A stretch of DNA of 64,000 nucleotides from Artocarpus heterophyllus (lineage: Eukaryota > Streptophyta > Magnoliopsida > Rosales > Moraceae). Every line of letters begins with the position of its first letter. The first letter of the stretch is position 1. The translations under genes and the position numbers were made by a program. The notes under the pieces are model-generated. The model saw only the letters and a program-made list of their open reading frames with translations, had not been told where the DNA came from and searched no databases. Shown here in pieces: positions 14,084-28,300 of the stretch. The DNA lies in NCBI GenBank assembly GCA_025403435.1, contig JAJQZP010000445.1, positions 248,001 to 312,000 of the forward strand, given 5' to 3'.

Positions 14084-14208
14084 AGCTCTCGGTCGGCAGA
14101 TTGGCCTACCGATCATGTTCCATGGGCCTGCCGATCTGGAAGATTGGCCTATCGACACATGAAAGTTTGGCTTGCCGAACTATGATGTTCGGCATGCCGA
14201 CCGAGCAG
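14084..14208. repeat. Leader palindromic array of copia A
   Basis: The array lies between the primer binding site and gag and contains repeats of GGCCTGCCGATC/GGCTTGCCGAAC type. It opens with CTCTCGGTCGGCAG and closes with GGCATGCCGACCGAGCAG, which are inverted with respect to each other, so the transcript could fold into a long stem. Confidence 0.75.
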
Positions 14209-14690
14209 AAAATTTTCGTTCCAGAAAATACAATTTTTAATGCAATTCATCAATTTTATTTTTCACAATTCAAAAACAAAACTTAGAGACTCAGGAAATA
14301 CCTGGGTGCGCCATCATCCATCTTCTAGATCCGTCCTCTCCGAATGATTATTTAATTACAAAATTCTTACAAATTTAAAAATTAAATAACAATTTCTAGA
14401 TGGAGATGATAGTCCGCCATCTAATTACATGAAAAAAAAACTAGATACACATTCTAACCTCTAAGGAACTATAATCGGTATAAATTAATTAATTAATAAT
14501 AATTAAATAACAATTTAATCAACCATAATTAATTAATAAACATTAACCATATAATCGATGACAACATAAAATTATATAGAATCCTAGAGTGCCAACTCTA
14601 TAAAATTAAATTCAAGCATAGAAGAGATTAAGATCACAAAATTTATACATGTAGTATGATCACAAACTCGCAAATTTATGTAAAAACCAC

Positions 14691-14703
14691 GGCTTTGATA
14701 CCA
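14691..14703 (-). promoter_or_regulatory. Primer binding site of copia A (initiator tRNA-Met)
   Basis: The minus strand reads TGGTATCAAAGCC two bases inside the 5' LTR, one mismatch from TGGTATCAGAGCC, the site complementary to the 3' end of plant initiator tRNA-Met. Confidence 0.85.
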
Positions 14704-14705
14704 AT

Positions 14706-16722
14706 TATTGAAAAAATATTATGCATCAAGAATTTTAAAAAAATTTACATCAGAGTATTTTCCAAAACATAAGTTTGACATGCTATATGCATAAATTAAC
14801 TAGATTTTAGTAACCTTTGTATGCCAAAGAACTTCCGCAATCCGTGAAGAGAAATAACGTTCTAGAAGAGCCTTAACCAACTGGTCTTCTTTGCTATTCT
14901 CTATCCACGATCGGAGTGAGTGTGGCCTCACACGTACAGCTCTTCCTCTAGGTGACTCTCCTTCCAACCAATCGAGAGAACCCAAAGCAAGTATTCGTGA
15001 TTTGTGAACAAAAGCTCTTAGGGAGTTTTCAAATTCTCACTAGCAGAGTATCACTCTTAATCTCTCAATTGATCTAAATAACTTGTGTGATTTACCCCCT
15101 ATTTATAGAGGTTGGGTCTAGGGTCACTCCTTATAAGATTAGGTCTCAAAAATTCGAGTCAGAATCAAATTCAGATCAATATTGGATGAAATCCGCGTGA
15201 AAACATGTGATCTTTTTACTACGCGATAGGTAGGCCGAACTTGCCCCATTCAGCAGGCTGAACTTGAGGATTGGCATGCCAAACTGCCGATAAAAAATCT
15301 CAGCGAATCTTTTATTTTTCACTCAAGATTCTATAGGATAAAGTCTCAATTTTAATTTAAATAACCCAATAGAAAAGTTATCTAATTAAAACAACTTTAT
15401 CTAGATAATCTCTAAGAAAATAAATGAATTCTCAATAATTCTACAAGTTTATCTTGATCTAATTTATCTAAAAATTAAATCAACCAATAAATAGACAAGA
15501 ATTATTCGATCCTCATAATTCTACAAGTTTATCATGAATTAATTTTTATCAAAAAATTAATTCAACCGATAAACAAACATGAATTATTTGATTCTTCCAA
15601 ATTTCAACCAATCTAATAAATCTGACATAAGTTACGAATTATTGAAAAAGCACACCGTATCATTACAGGATGTTGTGAGCTAGCAAAGGGGACCAAATGG
15701 ACTTATATAGTTCAAGCTCTCGATAATTACGAAACCCAATATCCTAGATATATATTTCACAATTATAAACTCCAACGCTACTCCACTAAAAGCTTAGAGC
15801 TGCACTTTCGAACTACATAGAATTACGAAGCCCATATAGCTAAGTCTCCATGACATATCATAGTGTATCGTATCCCCATATGATAATCCATAATCAGCTT
15901 AAGGACAGCTCTGTCTTACCTTCCCCATTATTTTTATCTTACGTTTCATTATCTCACCATCAAAAAACTTACTATCTAAAAGCAGTATACCATTCGGTTA
16001 CACCTATGTATCCAAATGGCTGAACGCTCTAGTTTTTCAATTACAGGATAATGCATATAAGAGGATATCATTACTCCTAAAGAGGAGTTACGAATTCCAT
16101 ATCTATGAATAACAGGTCTACGCTATCAAGAGTCATGCCTCCAACGTACGGGCTTGCATACCACTATTAAGATGTGGGTGTCACCCTTTGGTACATCAAA
16201 AGAAACAAGCCAAGACAACGGACCCACTATTCATCTTAGGATTAAGATACAACACAAATGATTGTCTAACGTGAATCGATTTGCTGAGACAGAATTATTA
16301 ATCCAAATCAATTCACTTTATGTCATGATCCAACACATCGTCACCTATGACAACATGCCAATGTTTCTATTCATGGAGTCCACCTCCGATGGTTAAGGCA
16401 AACCATCTCTCAAAAAGGATATAGACAACATAACAATCTTTGCATGAATAAAGCGCCCAACTTTATTCCCTCGATTGCGGATTATATGATTTAGACCATC
16501 ACCTTAAGAATCGTGTCTTCTTTATAATCCGTCCATCATATGCCCAATTCTTAAGGTTTAGACCGACAGTCTCAAACTATTGTTTGGTTAACATACATTC
16601 AACAAATATGAACGTAAAGAGGACAAGATTTGGTATGTAAACAATGAATAAATTCTTTATGGATAAAAAATGTCTCCAAAAACTTATTATATTTTTACTC
16701 CTTAGGGCATACATGTCTAGTA
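14706..16722 (-). repeat. 5' LTR of copia A
   Basis: 2017 bp, colinear with 7149-9146. It holds the driving TATA box (15100-15107) and the U3 array (15225-15295). It is longer than its partner partly because of an extra copy of an ATTAATTTTT-type stretch near 15540. The 5' edge has decayed to TATTGA and the outer edge to CTAGTA. Confidence 0.93.
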
Positions 16723-16759
16723 TGGCAACAGTTCCATACTTACTCCTTTTTTTCTATGT

Positions 16760-17440
16760 GGTTTTTGTTTTACTGGCAACCAACCACGTTGCCATTGCCA
16801 GTGATTTTTTTGGCAATGTCGTCATATATTTCGACCGTTGACGACGTCACCGATGTGGATGATGTTCATTTATGTTTATAGGAAATTTCTGCATTACATG
16901 GAAATATGGTATTTTTCATGTATGTCTTCCTTGGCCATTAGTGACTTTGTTTCTGTTGGTGGTGCTCAGTGACATTGTTAGTAAATTTTTGTATTTCTTG
17001 GGTTCGATGACGTTGCCTTTAAATTTTTCAATTTACATGAAAAAACAATATTTATATGTAGTTACAATATGTCTCCTCTACTGGTAATGTCGCCAATGCT
17101 AGTGATATCTGGCGATGTCTACGGTAAAATTTTGTGTCTACTTAGAATATTGTATTTATAGAGAAACACTCTATTTCCCAGCCACTGGTGATATACAACA
17201 ATATCGTCAGTAATTTTTTGTATTTAGCTGCCAGCAATGTTGCTGGTGCCGATGATCTCTGGCAATGTTGTTGGTTAACTTTACACTTAAATGAAAATAT
17301 GACATTCCCTGTTGTCAACGAAGTTGTCAATAAATATACGATATTTTTTGTAAATACGATATTTTTATATAAATACAGCATTTCTCAGCTGCGGTGACGT
17401 GCTAGTGCCAGTGATGTTAAGCAACACTGTATTTACTAGA
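16760..17440. repeat. Degenerate minisatellite-like stretch in the TIR element
   Basis: Phrases such as GCCAGTGAT, GGCAATGTCGTC and GTAAATTTTTGTATTT recur at irregular spacing of roughly 55-120 bp (near 16811, 16968, 17084, 17187, 17241, 17310 and 17405). The open frames on both strands here (16644-17397) are by-products of the repeat and look like nothing known. Confidence 0.5.
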
Positions 17441-17718
17441 AAATAATATTTTCATGAAATATTGTATTTTCCAGCAGACGCAAGTGCAGGTGAAGAAGGA
17501 GCAAGGGAGGTGGAGAGGAGAAAGAGGAGAATGTATTTAGGATTTTTATTCTCAATTTCTCATGACATTATCTCAATTTTTCATAATATTCAATTTACTA
17601 AACATTTTTAAAAACATATGACATAATTTACTAATGTCATATTCTACTAATTCTTTCCTAATATATGCTATTTGGCTCCTCCCACAAAAAAAGTTGATTG
17701 GTTGAAGAACCAATGAGC

Positions 17719-18125
17719 ATCTTTAATGCAATACTAAATTGATGTGTGAATAGAAAATTTATCATTTAAGTGTAAAAAACACTCTCCATTGCAATTCCAT
17801 TTTTAATGATAAATTTGCTATATGCTAAACTTTATAGCAAAATTTGTCAGAAAGTTTAACATATACTTAATTTGGCACTTGATTCCTTTCTATTAGTACA
17901 TTGACTTCTTTGATTTAATAATTATAACATTATTACTTTTTAAGTATTTTAATATTAAAAGTTTACTTTTACAAGTTTCAAAATCTAATTATTACGACAC
18001 AAGACAAAAAATGACATTCTAAATATCATTATGAATTGCACCATAAAAATAACACATGAGATACGTTATTTTTACACTTTTTAATAGCATATATAACATT
18101 AGCATAAAAGCTCCCTTATGATGCT
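17719..18125. mobile_element. Possible MITE
   Basis: The stretch starts GAGCATCTTTAATGC and ends with the inverse GATGCTC, with CTCTCCATTGCAA-like sequence inside. Short TIRs of GAGCATC(T)-type are common among dicot MITEs. Target duplication not resolved. Confidence 0.3.
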
Positions 18126-18430
18126 CGACAGGCATGAAGTCCAAAGATCAACACGAACGCTGATTGGACTCTTACCACTCTGGCCCAAAAAAAGAAAAAA
18201 AAAAGGTGTTCGCATTACAAAACAAATGAAATTGAAGGTAAACTCAGATGTTGATCTCGTATACCATCCCTCTCGAAATCAATGCATAAAAAGAGGGATA
18301 AATTTTTGAAGTATGAAGGCAAAATTAAAGGATAAGAGTCAGATCTTAATTCAAGATTTAGGCAATAAAAGCTAGGCACAATACAAACATGCGATACCAT
18401 GGTAAGGAAAATACTTTTAATGTCGACCTT
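18126..18430. other. Unassigned spacer
   Basis: No gene or element is recognised. A lysine-rich open frame (18118-18309) rests on an A-run and is not supported. Confidence 0.4.
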
Positions 18431-18970
18431 CGTTTTTTTTTTTTTTAAATGGGAAACTTCATTTCACAGATGAATTATACAAGATATAAATGGCCCCAAA
18501 TACAAAGGAATTCGACCCTGAATCAAAGATTGTTGGATTCATTAGTATATGCCATAATAACATAGAGGTGAATACAAGTACCAAGACTCATACAGGGAAA
18601 TACCCGCTCGACACCTCAACTTCAAGCTTGACCATTACTCATTAAACATCACCAAAATAGTCAATGAACTAGCCCAGTCGATCGAGACAAATCCCCACAT
18701 AACGGAGGCAATCACACTATGGCATAGAGGGAACTCTAGCCAGACATCAAACATCACATTGTTTACAAATGGGTGGGAGACACAAAGTAGAGGACAACAC
18801 CTCCATGATTATCGAAGCAAAAACATCACAAGAAAAAAAAAAAAAAAACACCAAAGGGGCGGGAACATCAAAGCACTTATTATAACTAAAAAAAAAAAAA
18901 AGATCTACCAGCAACTAGCCGTCGGCCATAGAACGGAAGCCAGATTTAAGCGGAGCCACCCCAAGAGGAA
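18431..18970 (-). mobile_element. Possible retroposed fragment with poly(A) tail
   Basis: On the minus strand the segment ends GAAATGAAGTTTCCCATTT followed by a run of A at 18432-18446, which resembles the 3' end of a plant LINE. Upstream on the same strand are two more T-runs (near 18840 and 18895). No reverse transcriptase frame is seen, so it is at most a 3' fragment. Confidence 0.3.
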
Positions 18971-21441
18971 AGCTATAACGCCTACCTAATACCACCCTAA
19001 AATAGCCATCTAGTCATACTAAGTAGTGCTACTTTTTACCTTGACCTTATATCATTCTTAATAAGTTATACGACTAAATAATAAAAATGAGAGCAAATTT
19101 AAACTTTTGGAAACTAACTCAAGAATAAAGCTATAATCTGTCTCACAAAAACCATCTGGTTGGCCAATTATATACAATATAACATAAATCTCAAAATGGG
19201 CACAAACGAGTACCGAACATAGTCACTATAGGCTTTCAAAACTATACAAATATTAGGGCCTCAAAATGACAAGTTAGCTAATCCATATACATGAGTCCAA
19301 GAGCATCAAGAATACATCAGCCAACCATCTAGTCCTCAGCTAATGTTGGAAAGTGCCCTCATCTGCAGCACCATAAATAGGTAACCTAAAGCCCAATAAG
19401 TAAAATAATGCATAAGAATGCAATAATGAAATATGCATGGGCTCATGACTTGAAAACTTCATTAAATTACAATCAATTCACTTCTCATTCTCATCCTTAT
19501 TTTATGCACTCAATTAGGTCCAATGAGGTATCTGGGATGCCACCTGTCTAAGAAACCCTAATGTAGAGCAATAACAAATTACCAATCTACTCTTCTTTCT
19601 TATGATCATCAAGGAAGCATCCCACACTATAAGTCCTTTTCGAGACAGTCTCCTTCGAGACAATTAGGTATGGACGTTTCCATTGAGAAATTTTTATCAT
19701 TATTTTTCATTAAACCTGTCACAAATAACCAAAAGATAAATTAAGGCCATTTACTTACTTATTTATTTTCTAATAAAACCTTTAACTCACATTTTTCGTC
19801 ATGTCATGCATCCACATTCATATGTTGTATTCATAGATACATATAACAAATGCATGACTTTTATAGTGATACATGTGAAATTCTACTTACTTTCTTTTTT
19901 ACACGATCTAAGGGATTCTCAGGCTACCTTTCAAGGGATCTGGTGCACCTTTACTCTGCATTAATGAGAACTTTAATCATGTTATAGCTAGTTGATTCAT
20001 AATTAACACTAATGTACTAAAGAGCTCAATCTTTCAATACATCTTATTTCATGGCTTATTTCTACCGGCCATCTTCTTATTAACTTTCTAATCTATAAGA
20101 TAACTCAATAATTAAATCACATTGCAATTCAGAATCAAGAACACTAAAATGTGCACCAAAATTCCTAAATTTGGGGCCATTTAGAATTTCCTTATTTTCT
20201 TACTATTTTTCCAAAAAAAAAAAAAATTTGGTAGAATTTCCTCCTAAATTTTAGGCTTCCCAAAAGTTTATGAACCTACTAATTCTAGGAAAATAATGTA
20301 ACATCCAAGTCATAACTTTTAAAGTACAAAATCATCATAAAAACACCAAATTCTTAATTTTTATACTTCCTAAAACTAGCCCGAATATTAGGGCCATCAC
20401 TCCCAAACCACAAAAAATTTTCATGAGATATTTTACATCCAATTGGCCAACATATATATGAATATTTCCTCAAAATTGTAGCACCAACAAAGCCTTGTAG
20501 CATTTGAAATTAAAACAAAACCTGAACCATATCAAATCTTGACCTGATTCTGGATAGCCTCTAAAATTATATGCAAAACCCTTAATCTCCTAATTGAGTT
20601 TGGCAAAACCCTTTTATGGACTTTCTCTTAACATATGAAAGACCATACAAGTTAGTTTTCATGGCATTATTCGAAGATCAACCTGATGAAAGATCACCAA
20701 AACAGAACTAAATGTAAACAACCACTTACCTTGAGTCTGTTAGGCTTTTCTTGCAATTTCACCAACCAAAATTTATAAACCCCCTCAAATTTTCTTCAAA
20801 TCCTTTGTTATCTTGCTGAGAAATATGTGAAGAAGAAAAGAAGGTTGGATTAAGGTTTTTTTTTTTTTTTTGAGTTTGTTTCACCTAGTAACTTGAAACC
20901 TTTTAAAGAACCAAACACATACCTAAATTACTTCATCATGAAGTACACTCCTTTTCTTTAGCTTGGTGTCACTCTAGTAGCATAATCACCTCCTTAATTA
21001 TGTATTAAACACTCATACAAGGCCTCAAGCACAATCTAGGTCTTAAACCAATCGTTTTGCTTATCAAATTTAAGTACATATACTCACATCAAAATTTTTG
21101 GGACACTGAAAACAATATCTTTGAATCCTTAACTATTTACTATCAAAACCTCATTGTTTCTTCAAGAACCTTTCTATATACCTCTAAACATGAGATAATA
21201 AATTTCTTAAGTCACTTATGTCATAACAAAACCCTAAAATAGGACTCGAAAACCTGAGCACCGAAAGTCACATGAAATTAGGGTTTCTAGGGTATTCAAA
21301 CCGTAAAACTTGCATGAATTTTATGTCATCTTCCCATTGACTTTATATTCTTATGGCATTATTGTAAAAGATTCTTTATCATAAATGGTCCATTTATTTA
21401 ACAAAATATACTCTAAACCTTCCCACTTAGCACAAAAATGT

Positions 21442-21444
<3 letters not shown>
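18971..21444. other. Spacer, possibly including an old chromovirus-type LTR remnant
   Basis: No coding region is seen. The sequence around 19880-20600, with phrases such as GGTAGAATTTCCTCCTAAA and TAACATCCAAGTC, reminded me of LTRs of plant Ty3/gypsy chromoviruses. I found no second copy, terminus or target duplication. Confidence 0.3.

Positions 21445-21480
<36 letters not shown>
21445..21480. repeat. Homopolymer T tract (36 T)
   Basis: An uninterrupted run of 36 T. It may be the poly(A) of a minus-strand retroposed copy, but no retroposed body is evident to its right. It is followed by a small GC-rich patch (21575-21625). Confidence 0.9.
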
Positions 21481-21919
21481 CGATTTTGCACCTTAAAATC
21501 ATATTTGTGCCACTCCTCGCATAGCCACCATCATAAGAAAGCTGACTTCGAGAGGAGTTTGGGGACCAAATTTCTAGGCTGGAAGCCCCGCGACGGGCCT
21601 AGAGGCGGCGCTGGAGCTCCGGCTAAACATTGAGGCTTTCTTTCTTTCTCAGAGCCTCTCTCACTTCTCTCTCTATGACTATATCAACTTGCATTTTCAA
21701 AGACAAATATATCGAAACCAAAAGTTAACGCTTCTCTTTTCCTTCTAATGGCACGTTGTTAAACGTTTTCATCCACTAAATTGTGACAATCCTCTTTAAT
21801 ACTCACCAACGATCAAGAGAGCAAAAATGCGTTCATTTATACATAGAATAGAACAAAAACTAGAGAGAAAAGACCAAGAATGCCTTCATGGAACAAATAC
21901 TAATGAGCCTGAGCAATCA

Positions 21920-23060
<1,141 letters not shown>

Positions 23061-24762
23061 AGAAACTGATAAAACAAAAGTTTCACAATTTAGATAAGTT
23101 AATTTTTGATGGACTTGGGACCTTGATTTGTTTGCCCGTAACAACAACTTTGAGAACCTGGTAAAGCATAAATAATTGGTAAGAACCCTGAATTGAATAA
23201 CAGAAAATTAGTTTCACAACAGTGATATGATCTAACGTAAACTGCAATAGAGCTTTCTATCCTAATTTATAGTCTTGTGAACTTCTATAAGATGACATCA
23301 AATTTCTATCCATTCTATTCAAATGAAACCAAACCAAAAACTAATGCAAATTAATTCATATATAAAAATGGCAAACAAAAAGGACGAAACACAACTAGGC
23401 ATGAGTGTAAATTCACTGGAAAAACACTTGATGGCAATATGGAGGAAGCTAAACAATGCAAACGATGCTTTCTAGAAGCTGTGGACATGAAACAATTTCA
23501 AAGATTGTAAGACATTAACATAATTACTAATTAGTAAAGTATTATCCTTTTGAAAAAGAAAAGGTGAAATTAAGATTCCATTAAGCTCTAGGGAGAAGAT
23601 CTTTTTAGTTCTTTTTCTTTTTTCCCTCTTAATCAACAAAACAAAAAAAGGTTCAACAAAAGTGAAACCATTTAAAAGAAACTGTCAATAAACTATAGTT
23701 TTGCAGGTCTAATAAAAGCGAAACCATGTAAAAGAAACTGTTCGTAAACTCTTCTGCATTAGTAATGGTTGCACCGGTTCTCCCGACCGTCCTACAAGTG
23801 AAAGAACTTTAATTTCACATACTATGACTAGTTCAAACCATAAAGACAGTTTTAAAACCGGTCAAAATCTCTAAAATCTAAACTTTATCTCCCTCATTAC
23901 CTGTGACTAATGTCTGTTCAAGAAGCGTCATGGTTTGTGTTTGAAGATTTTTGTTTAATTTCACGTATAGGGCGAGGTGAATTTATTCATTACCTATGAC
24001 TAATGTCTGTACAAGAAGCGTAATGGTTTGTGTTTGAAGAATTTTTTTTTATTTTTTTCTTTTATTCCAAGTCTTAGGCTTTCCTCTTTTTTAGTTGTCT
24101 TCTTGTGTTGATCAGATAGATTAACCTTGCCATATTAATTGTCTTTTATTCGGCAGAAGAAGAAATTTCTAACTAATTCTTATTTGATTGTTTGACTCGG
24201 CAAAACCTCTATATGGTCAGTGCAACTTTTAAAATTGCTGAGCAGACACTGGTGGATGAAATCACTCTTTTTGGTTCTTGCTTTTTTTGATAGCACAATA
24301 TGATTTTTCTATTTTTTTGGTCTTTCTCACACGAACTTTGAAACCGACAAGAGACAATTATAAATACATACATTTGGTCAACTTTTTTTTTTTTTGGATA
24401 TTATACGGTAAAGTATCTATTAGAAAATAAATATTTTTCCTTTATACCAAAAATACTTGTAACAAAAAAACAAGGGCATAATCTAATGAGACCTAAAATT
24501 TAGTTCCTGAACATTAGCAATCAAATCAAACAATAAGAACAATAATGAAGGTTCGGGTAAAAATTTTACGTCTCAAGAGTTATGGCAGAAAAAAAGCAAA
24601 TTTTCCACTAAAGATTAAATGGGTTGAAGGAGAAAAATACATTTCTGAAATGGGCAATTCAAAGCTGAGTAAAACACCTAGTCTGGGTGACGAAGGAGGC
24701 TCGGCCACGTTAGGGCTGGTTCCCAGAAAATAAACCCCAAAATTTGGAAGAAATAGTGAGAG
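23061..24762. other. Spacer with two local duplications
   Basis: No gene is recognised. A ~40-bp unit (GCGAAACCATGTAAAAGAAACTG type) occurs at about 23659 and 23716. A ~60-bp unit containing ATGACTAATGTCTG and GGTTTGTGTTTGAAG occurs at about 23900 and 23992. The plus-strand open frame at 24545-24733 has no recognised motif. Confidence 0.5.
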
Positions 24763-24767
24763 ATTTG

Positions 24768-25110
24768 TGTAAGGGTTGATTGTAACATATATAACGACCC
24801 AAAACAATAAAACAGAAGCGAATATAGGATCATGAATTACCTCCTGTCATTGCTGTTTTTTCGTGGATTTAGGCTGATGTCGGAATTTTGCAACGTTGTT
24901 TTGCGTTTTTGAGCACTCACAAACCTTTCTTGATGGTGTAATAAAATTTTCTTAATTTTTTGTATGCCCAGGGACCCAAAACCATATTCACTGTTATAAT
25001 CGTGACCATCACACAGTTTTAAATGATTGAGGATGGTTAATTGCCGGAATAAACGCTCGGCGGTTGATGTTCCTTTTGAACACTCCACGTGGGCCAATTA
25101 GGTTCTAACA
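24768..25110 (-). repeat. 3' LTR of copia C
   Basis: 343 bp, colinear with 30741-31082. On the plus strand it starts TGTAAGGG and ends GGTTCTAACA. The open frame 24837-25097 is LTR sequence. Confidence 0.9.
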
Positions 25111-25126
25111 TTCTCCCACTTGGGCC
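25111..25126 (-). promoter_or_regulatory. Polypurine tract of copia C
   Basis: The minus strand reads CCCAAGTGGGAGAA directly next to the 3' LTR. Confidence 0.75.
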
Positions 25127-25387
25127 ATACATCCCATCAACCATTATAATAAGAAACAAAATACATGAATCATAGCGATAAGTTCTCTAAATGATGAATA
25201 TTATCTTCCATGTATTACAATATATCTTCTCTCTTAAGATTTGCCTATGCAACTTAATGAATAAACCCTATGTTTATTCTCGATCTAAACTTCAGCGACA
25301 TTTTTCAAAAATAAATTTATGCATTTAACTGAAGTTGAAATGAGAAAACATCATAAATACAGAGTTTCATTACAAAGTACAATGAAA

Positions 25388-28300
25388 TTATATAAGGGAA
25401 CCAAGTCTCATTCTGTCTACATGATCCCTAAATTTTACTGGTGGCATGCCTTTAGTCAAGGGATCGCCAATCATCAATTTAGTGCTTATGTGCTCAATGA
25501 CCGCTGCTTTATCCTTAATATGCTTCCTTATGGCTAGATACTTAATGTCGATGTGTTTACTTCGACTACCGCTCTTATTGTTTTTAGCCATAAAAACAGC
25601 AGTTGAATTGTTACAAAATATTCTCAATGGCATAGAGATGGAATCCACAATCCTAAGCTCAGAAATGAAACTCTTGATCCATACACCATGCGAGGTAGTC
25701 TCAAAACAAGACACAAACTTGGCCTCCATAGTGGAAGTAGCACTCAAAGTTTACTTGGCACTCTCCCATGAGACAACTCACCAACTAGCATGAAAATGTA
25801 TCCGGAAGTTGATTTTCATGAATCAAAGCAGCCAGCAAAGTCAAAGTCAGAGTAGCCAATGACTTTCAAATTATCAGTCCGTCTGTACATAAGCATATAG
25901 TCCTTGGTTCCTTGCAGGTACCTCATCACTTTCTTTACAACTTTCTAATGGTCTGATCTTAGATTACTCTTATATCTGCCCAACATTCCTACAACGAATG
26001 CAATGTCAGGTCTTGTGCAAACCTAAGCATACATAAAGCTTCCAACAGCTAAAGCGTATGAAATGTTGTGCATCTATTCTTTTTCAAGGTCATTTTTAGG
26101 ACACCAATTCAAATTGAACCTGTCACCTTTCACAATGGGAGCTATACTTGGTGAACAATTTTTTATCCAAAATCTCTCCAAAACTTTGTTGATATATGTC
26201 TCTTGAGACAAACCCAAAATGCCTTTATATCTGTCTCTATGTATCTTAATGCCTATAATGAAGGATGCATCACCCATATCCTTCATGTCAAAGTTTTTCG
26301 AAAGAAATTGTTTCACCTCATGTAGCATACCCTTGTCATTGGTTGCAAGTAGAATGTCATCCACATATAGAACCAGGAAACAAATTTTACTCCCACTGAC
26401 CTTCTGGTATATGCATTGATCTATGATGTTCTCTACGAATCCAAATGAAGAGATCATGTCATGGAATTTTAAATACCACTGACGGGAGGTTTGTTTCAAC
26501 CCATATATGGATTTCTTAAGCTTACACACCAATTGCTCACTATTACTAGAGGAGAATCCTTCTGGTTGTTTATATAAAACTCTTCCTCCAGTTCACTATT
26601 GAGAAATGCTGTTTTCACATCCATTTGTTACAACTCTAAGTCAAAATGAGCAATAAGTGCTAAGATGAAGCGGAGAGAATCTTTCTTAGATACAGGAGAA
26701 AAGGTCTCTTTGTAGTCGATTCCTTCCTTTTGAGTGAACCCTTTGGCGATGAGTCTTACTTTATATCTTTCGATGTTGCCCAATGAGTCTTTCTTCTTCC
26801 TATAGACCCATTTACATCCTATGGCTTTTGCACCATCAGGCAACTCGACAAGATCCCAGACTCCATTAGATGCCATAGAATTAATATCATCCTTTATAGC
26901 ATAGTACCAAACTTTTGATTCTTGGAAACTCATGGCTTGTGAAAACGTTTTGGGATCATTTTCGGCTCCAATATTGTAGTTTGATTCTTGTAGATACACA
27001 ACATAATCACTAAAAATATTTGATTTCCTTTCTCTAGTAGATCTTCTCAATGTTGATCCAACAATTTCCTGAGGAATCTGTTGTTCAACTTGCTGCTCAA
27101 CTGTTTTCGATGGTTCTTGCGCAACTTAACCTTCTAGATTATTATCAGCAGTTTGTGAAACTTCAATGATAGGTTGCACAATACTCGGTTGAACTATAGG
27201 AGCGTTATGAATAATAATCAACCTATTACTTCTTATAGATAGTTGAGCTTCAGTATGATCTCTTTCAGAAACTATATTTCAAAATTGATCGCTTCCACTA
27301 ATCAAGTCATTCTCAAGAAACTTGGCATTCCTTGATTCCACAAATCTAGTGCTGTGAATTGGACAGTAAAATCTATATCTTTTGGATCTTTTCGCATATC
27401 CAACGAAATACCCGCTAATGGTCCTCGGATCTAGCTTCTTCTCTTATGGGTTGTATACTCTTACTTCAGACGGACATCCCTAAATGCATATATGTCATAA
27501 ACTCAGTTTCCAACCTTTCCATAACTTAAATGGTCTCTTTGGGACAGCCTTGGTTGGAACTCGGTTTAATATATATACAGTCGTCTTAAGAGCTTCAGTC
27601 CACAAGGAATTAGGAAGATTAGAGCTATTCTACATACTCCTAGCCATATCCATTAATATTCGGTTTATTCTTTTACCACACCATTTTGATCCAGGGAACC
27701 GGGCATGGTGTATTGGGTAACTATCCCATGCTCTTGAAGAAACTTCAAAAATAGACCTTGAGCTTGTCCATCCTCAGTGTATCTACCGTAATATTCTCTA
27801 CCTCTATTTGTTCTCACGATCTCTATTTTTTTTCCATACTGTTTCTCTACTTCATCCTTGAAAACCTTAAATGTGTCCAATGCTTCGTCTTTGTATGAAG
27901 CAAGTAGAGATACATGTATCGTGAGTTATCATCTATGAAAGAGATGAAGTATGTCGGACCATATGAATCCATGTTTGGACTACAAATATTTGAATGTATG
28001 ATCTCTAATATTTTTGAACTCCTCTTGGCACATTTCTTAGACTTGTTGGTTAACTTTCCTTTAATGCAACTCACACAAGTCTCCAACTCAGCAAAATCCA
28101 AAGTACTGAGTACTCCATCATTTACTAACCTTTTGATTCTCTCAATGGATATATGTCCTAATCTCCGATGCCACAACATAGAGGAATCCTCATTTATAAC
28201 ACAACGCTTAATGCCAGATCGAACATGCATAGTAGTATAAGTTGGTTCATTTTGCAAATTAATTGAGAAAAGACCATCAGACAAGATACCATTCCTAACA

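Larger units (their letters stand above)
7149..16722 (-). mobile_element. Ty1/copia LTR retrotransposon A, full length but decayed
   Basis: This 9.57-kb element lies on the minus strand. The left (3') LTR is 7149-9146 and the right (5') LTR is 14706-16722. It is flanked by the perfect 5-bp target duplication TGGCA (7144-7148 and 16723-16727). The right terminus is mutated from CTAACA to CTAGTA, but the duplication still marks the edge. The order gag, protease, integrase, reverse transcriptase, RNase H is that of Ty1/copia. Roughly 2-kb LTRs and total length resemble the Angela/Tork side of plant copia elements; that lineage call is an inference. By eye the LTRs differ at about 9% of sites over the first 450 bp. 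Confidence 0.93.
6530..17640. mobile_element. Probable long-TIR DNA element (MULE-like) that hosts copia element A
   Basis: The left end (about 6530-6600) and the right end (about 17590-17650) are imperfect inverted repeats. The core is ATTAGTAAATTATG followed by TATATGTTTT-like sequence, and similarity extends on both sides. Removing copia A (7149-16722) leaves about 1.5 kb that begins C/T-rich on the left and ends G/A-rich on the right, as seen in non-autonomous Mutator-like elements. I could not identify a 9-bp target duplication and there is no transposase frame. The open frames at 6676-7065 on both strands are not convincing genes. Confidence 0.4.

Noticed and set aside
14691..14703. tRNA gene fragment (matches the 3' end of initiator tRNA-Met)
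   Set aside because: It is the retrotransposon primer binding site adjoining the LTR, not a tRNA gene. No tRNA or rRNA gene was recognised in the window.
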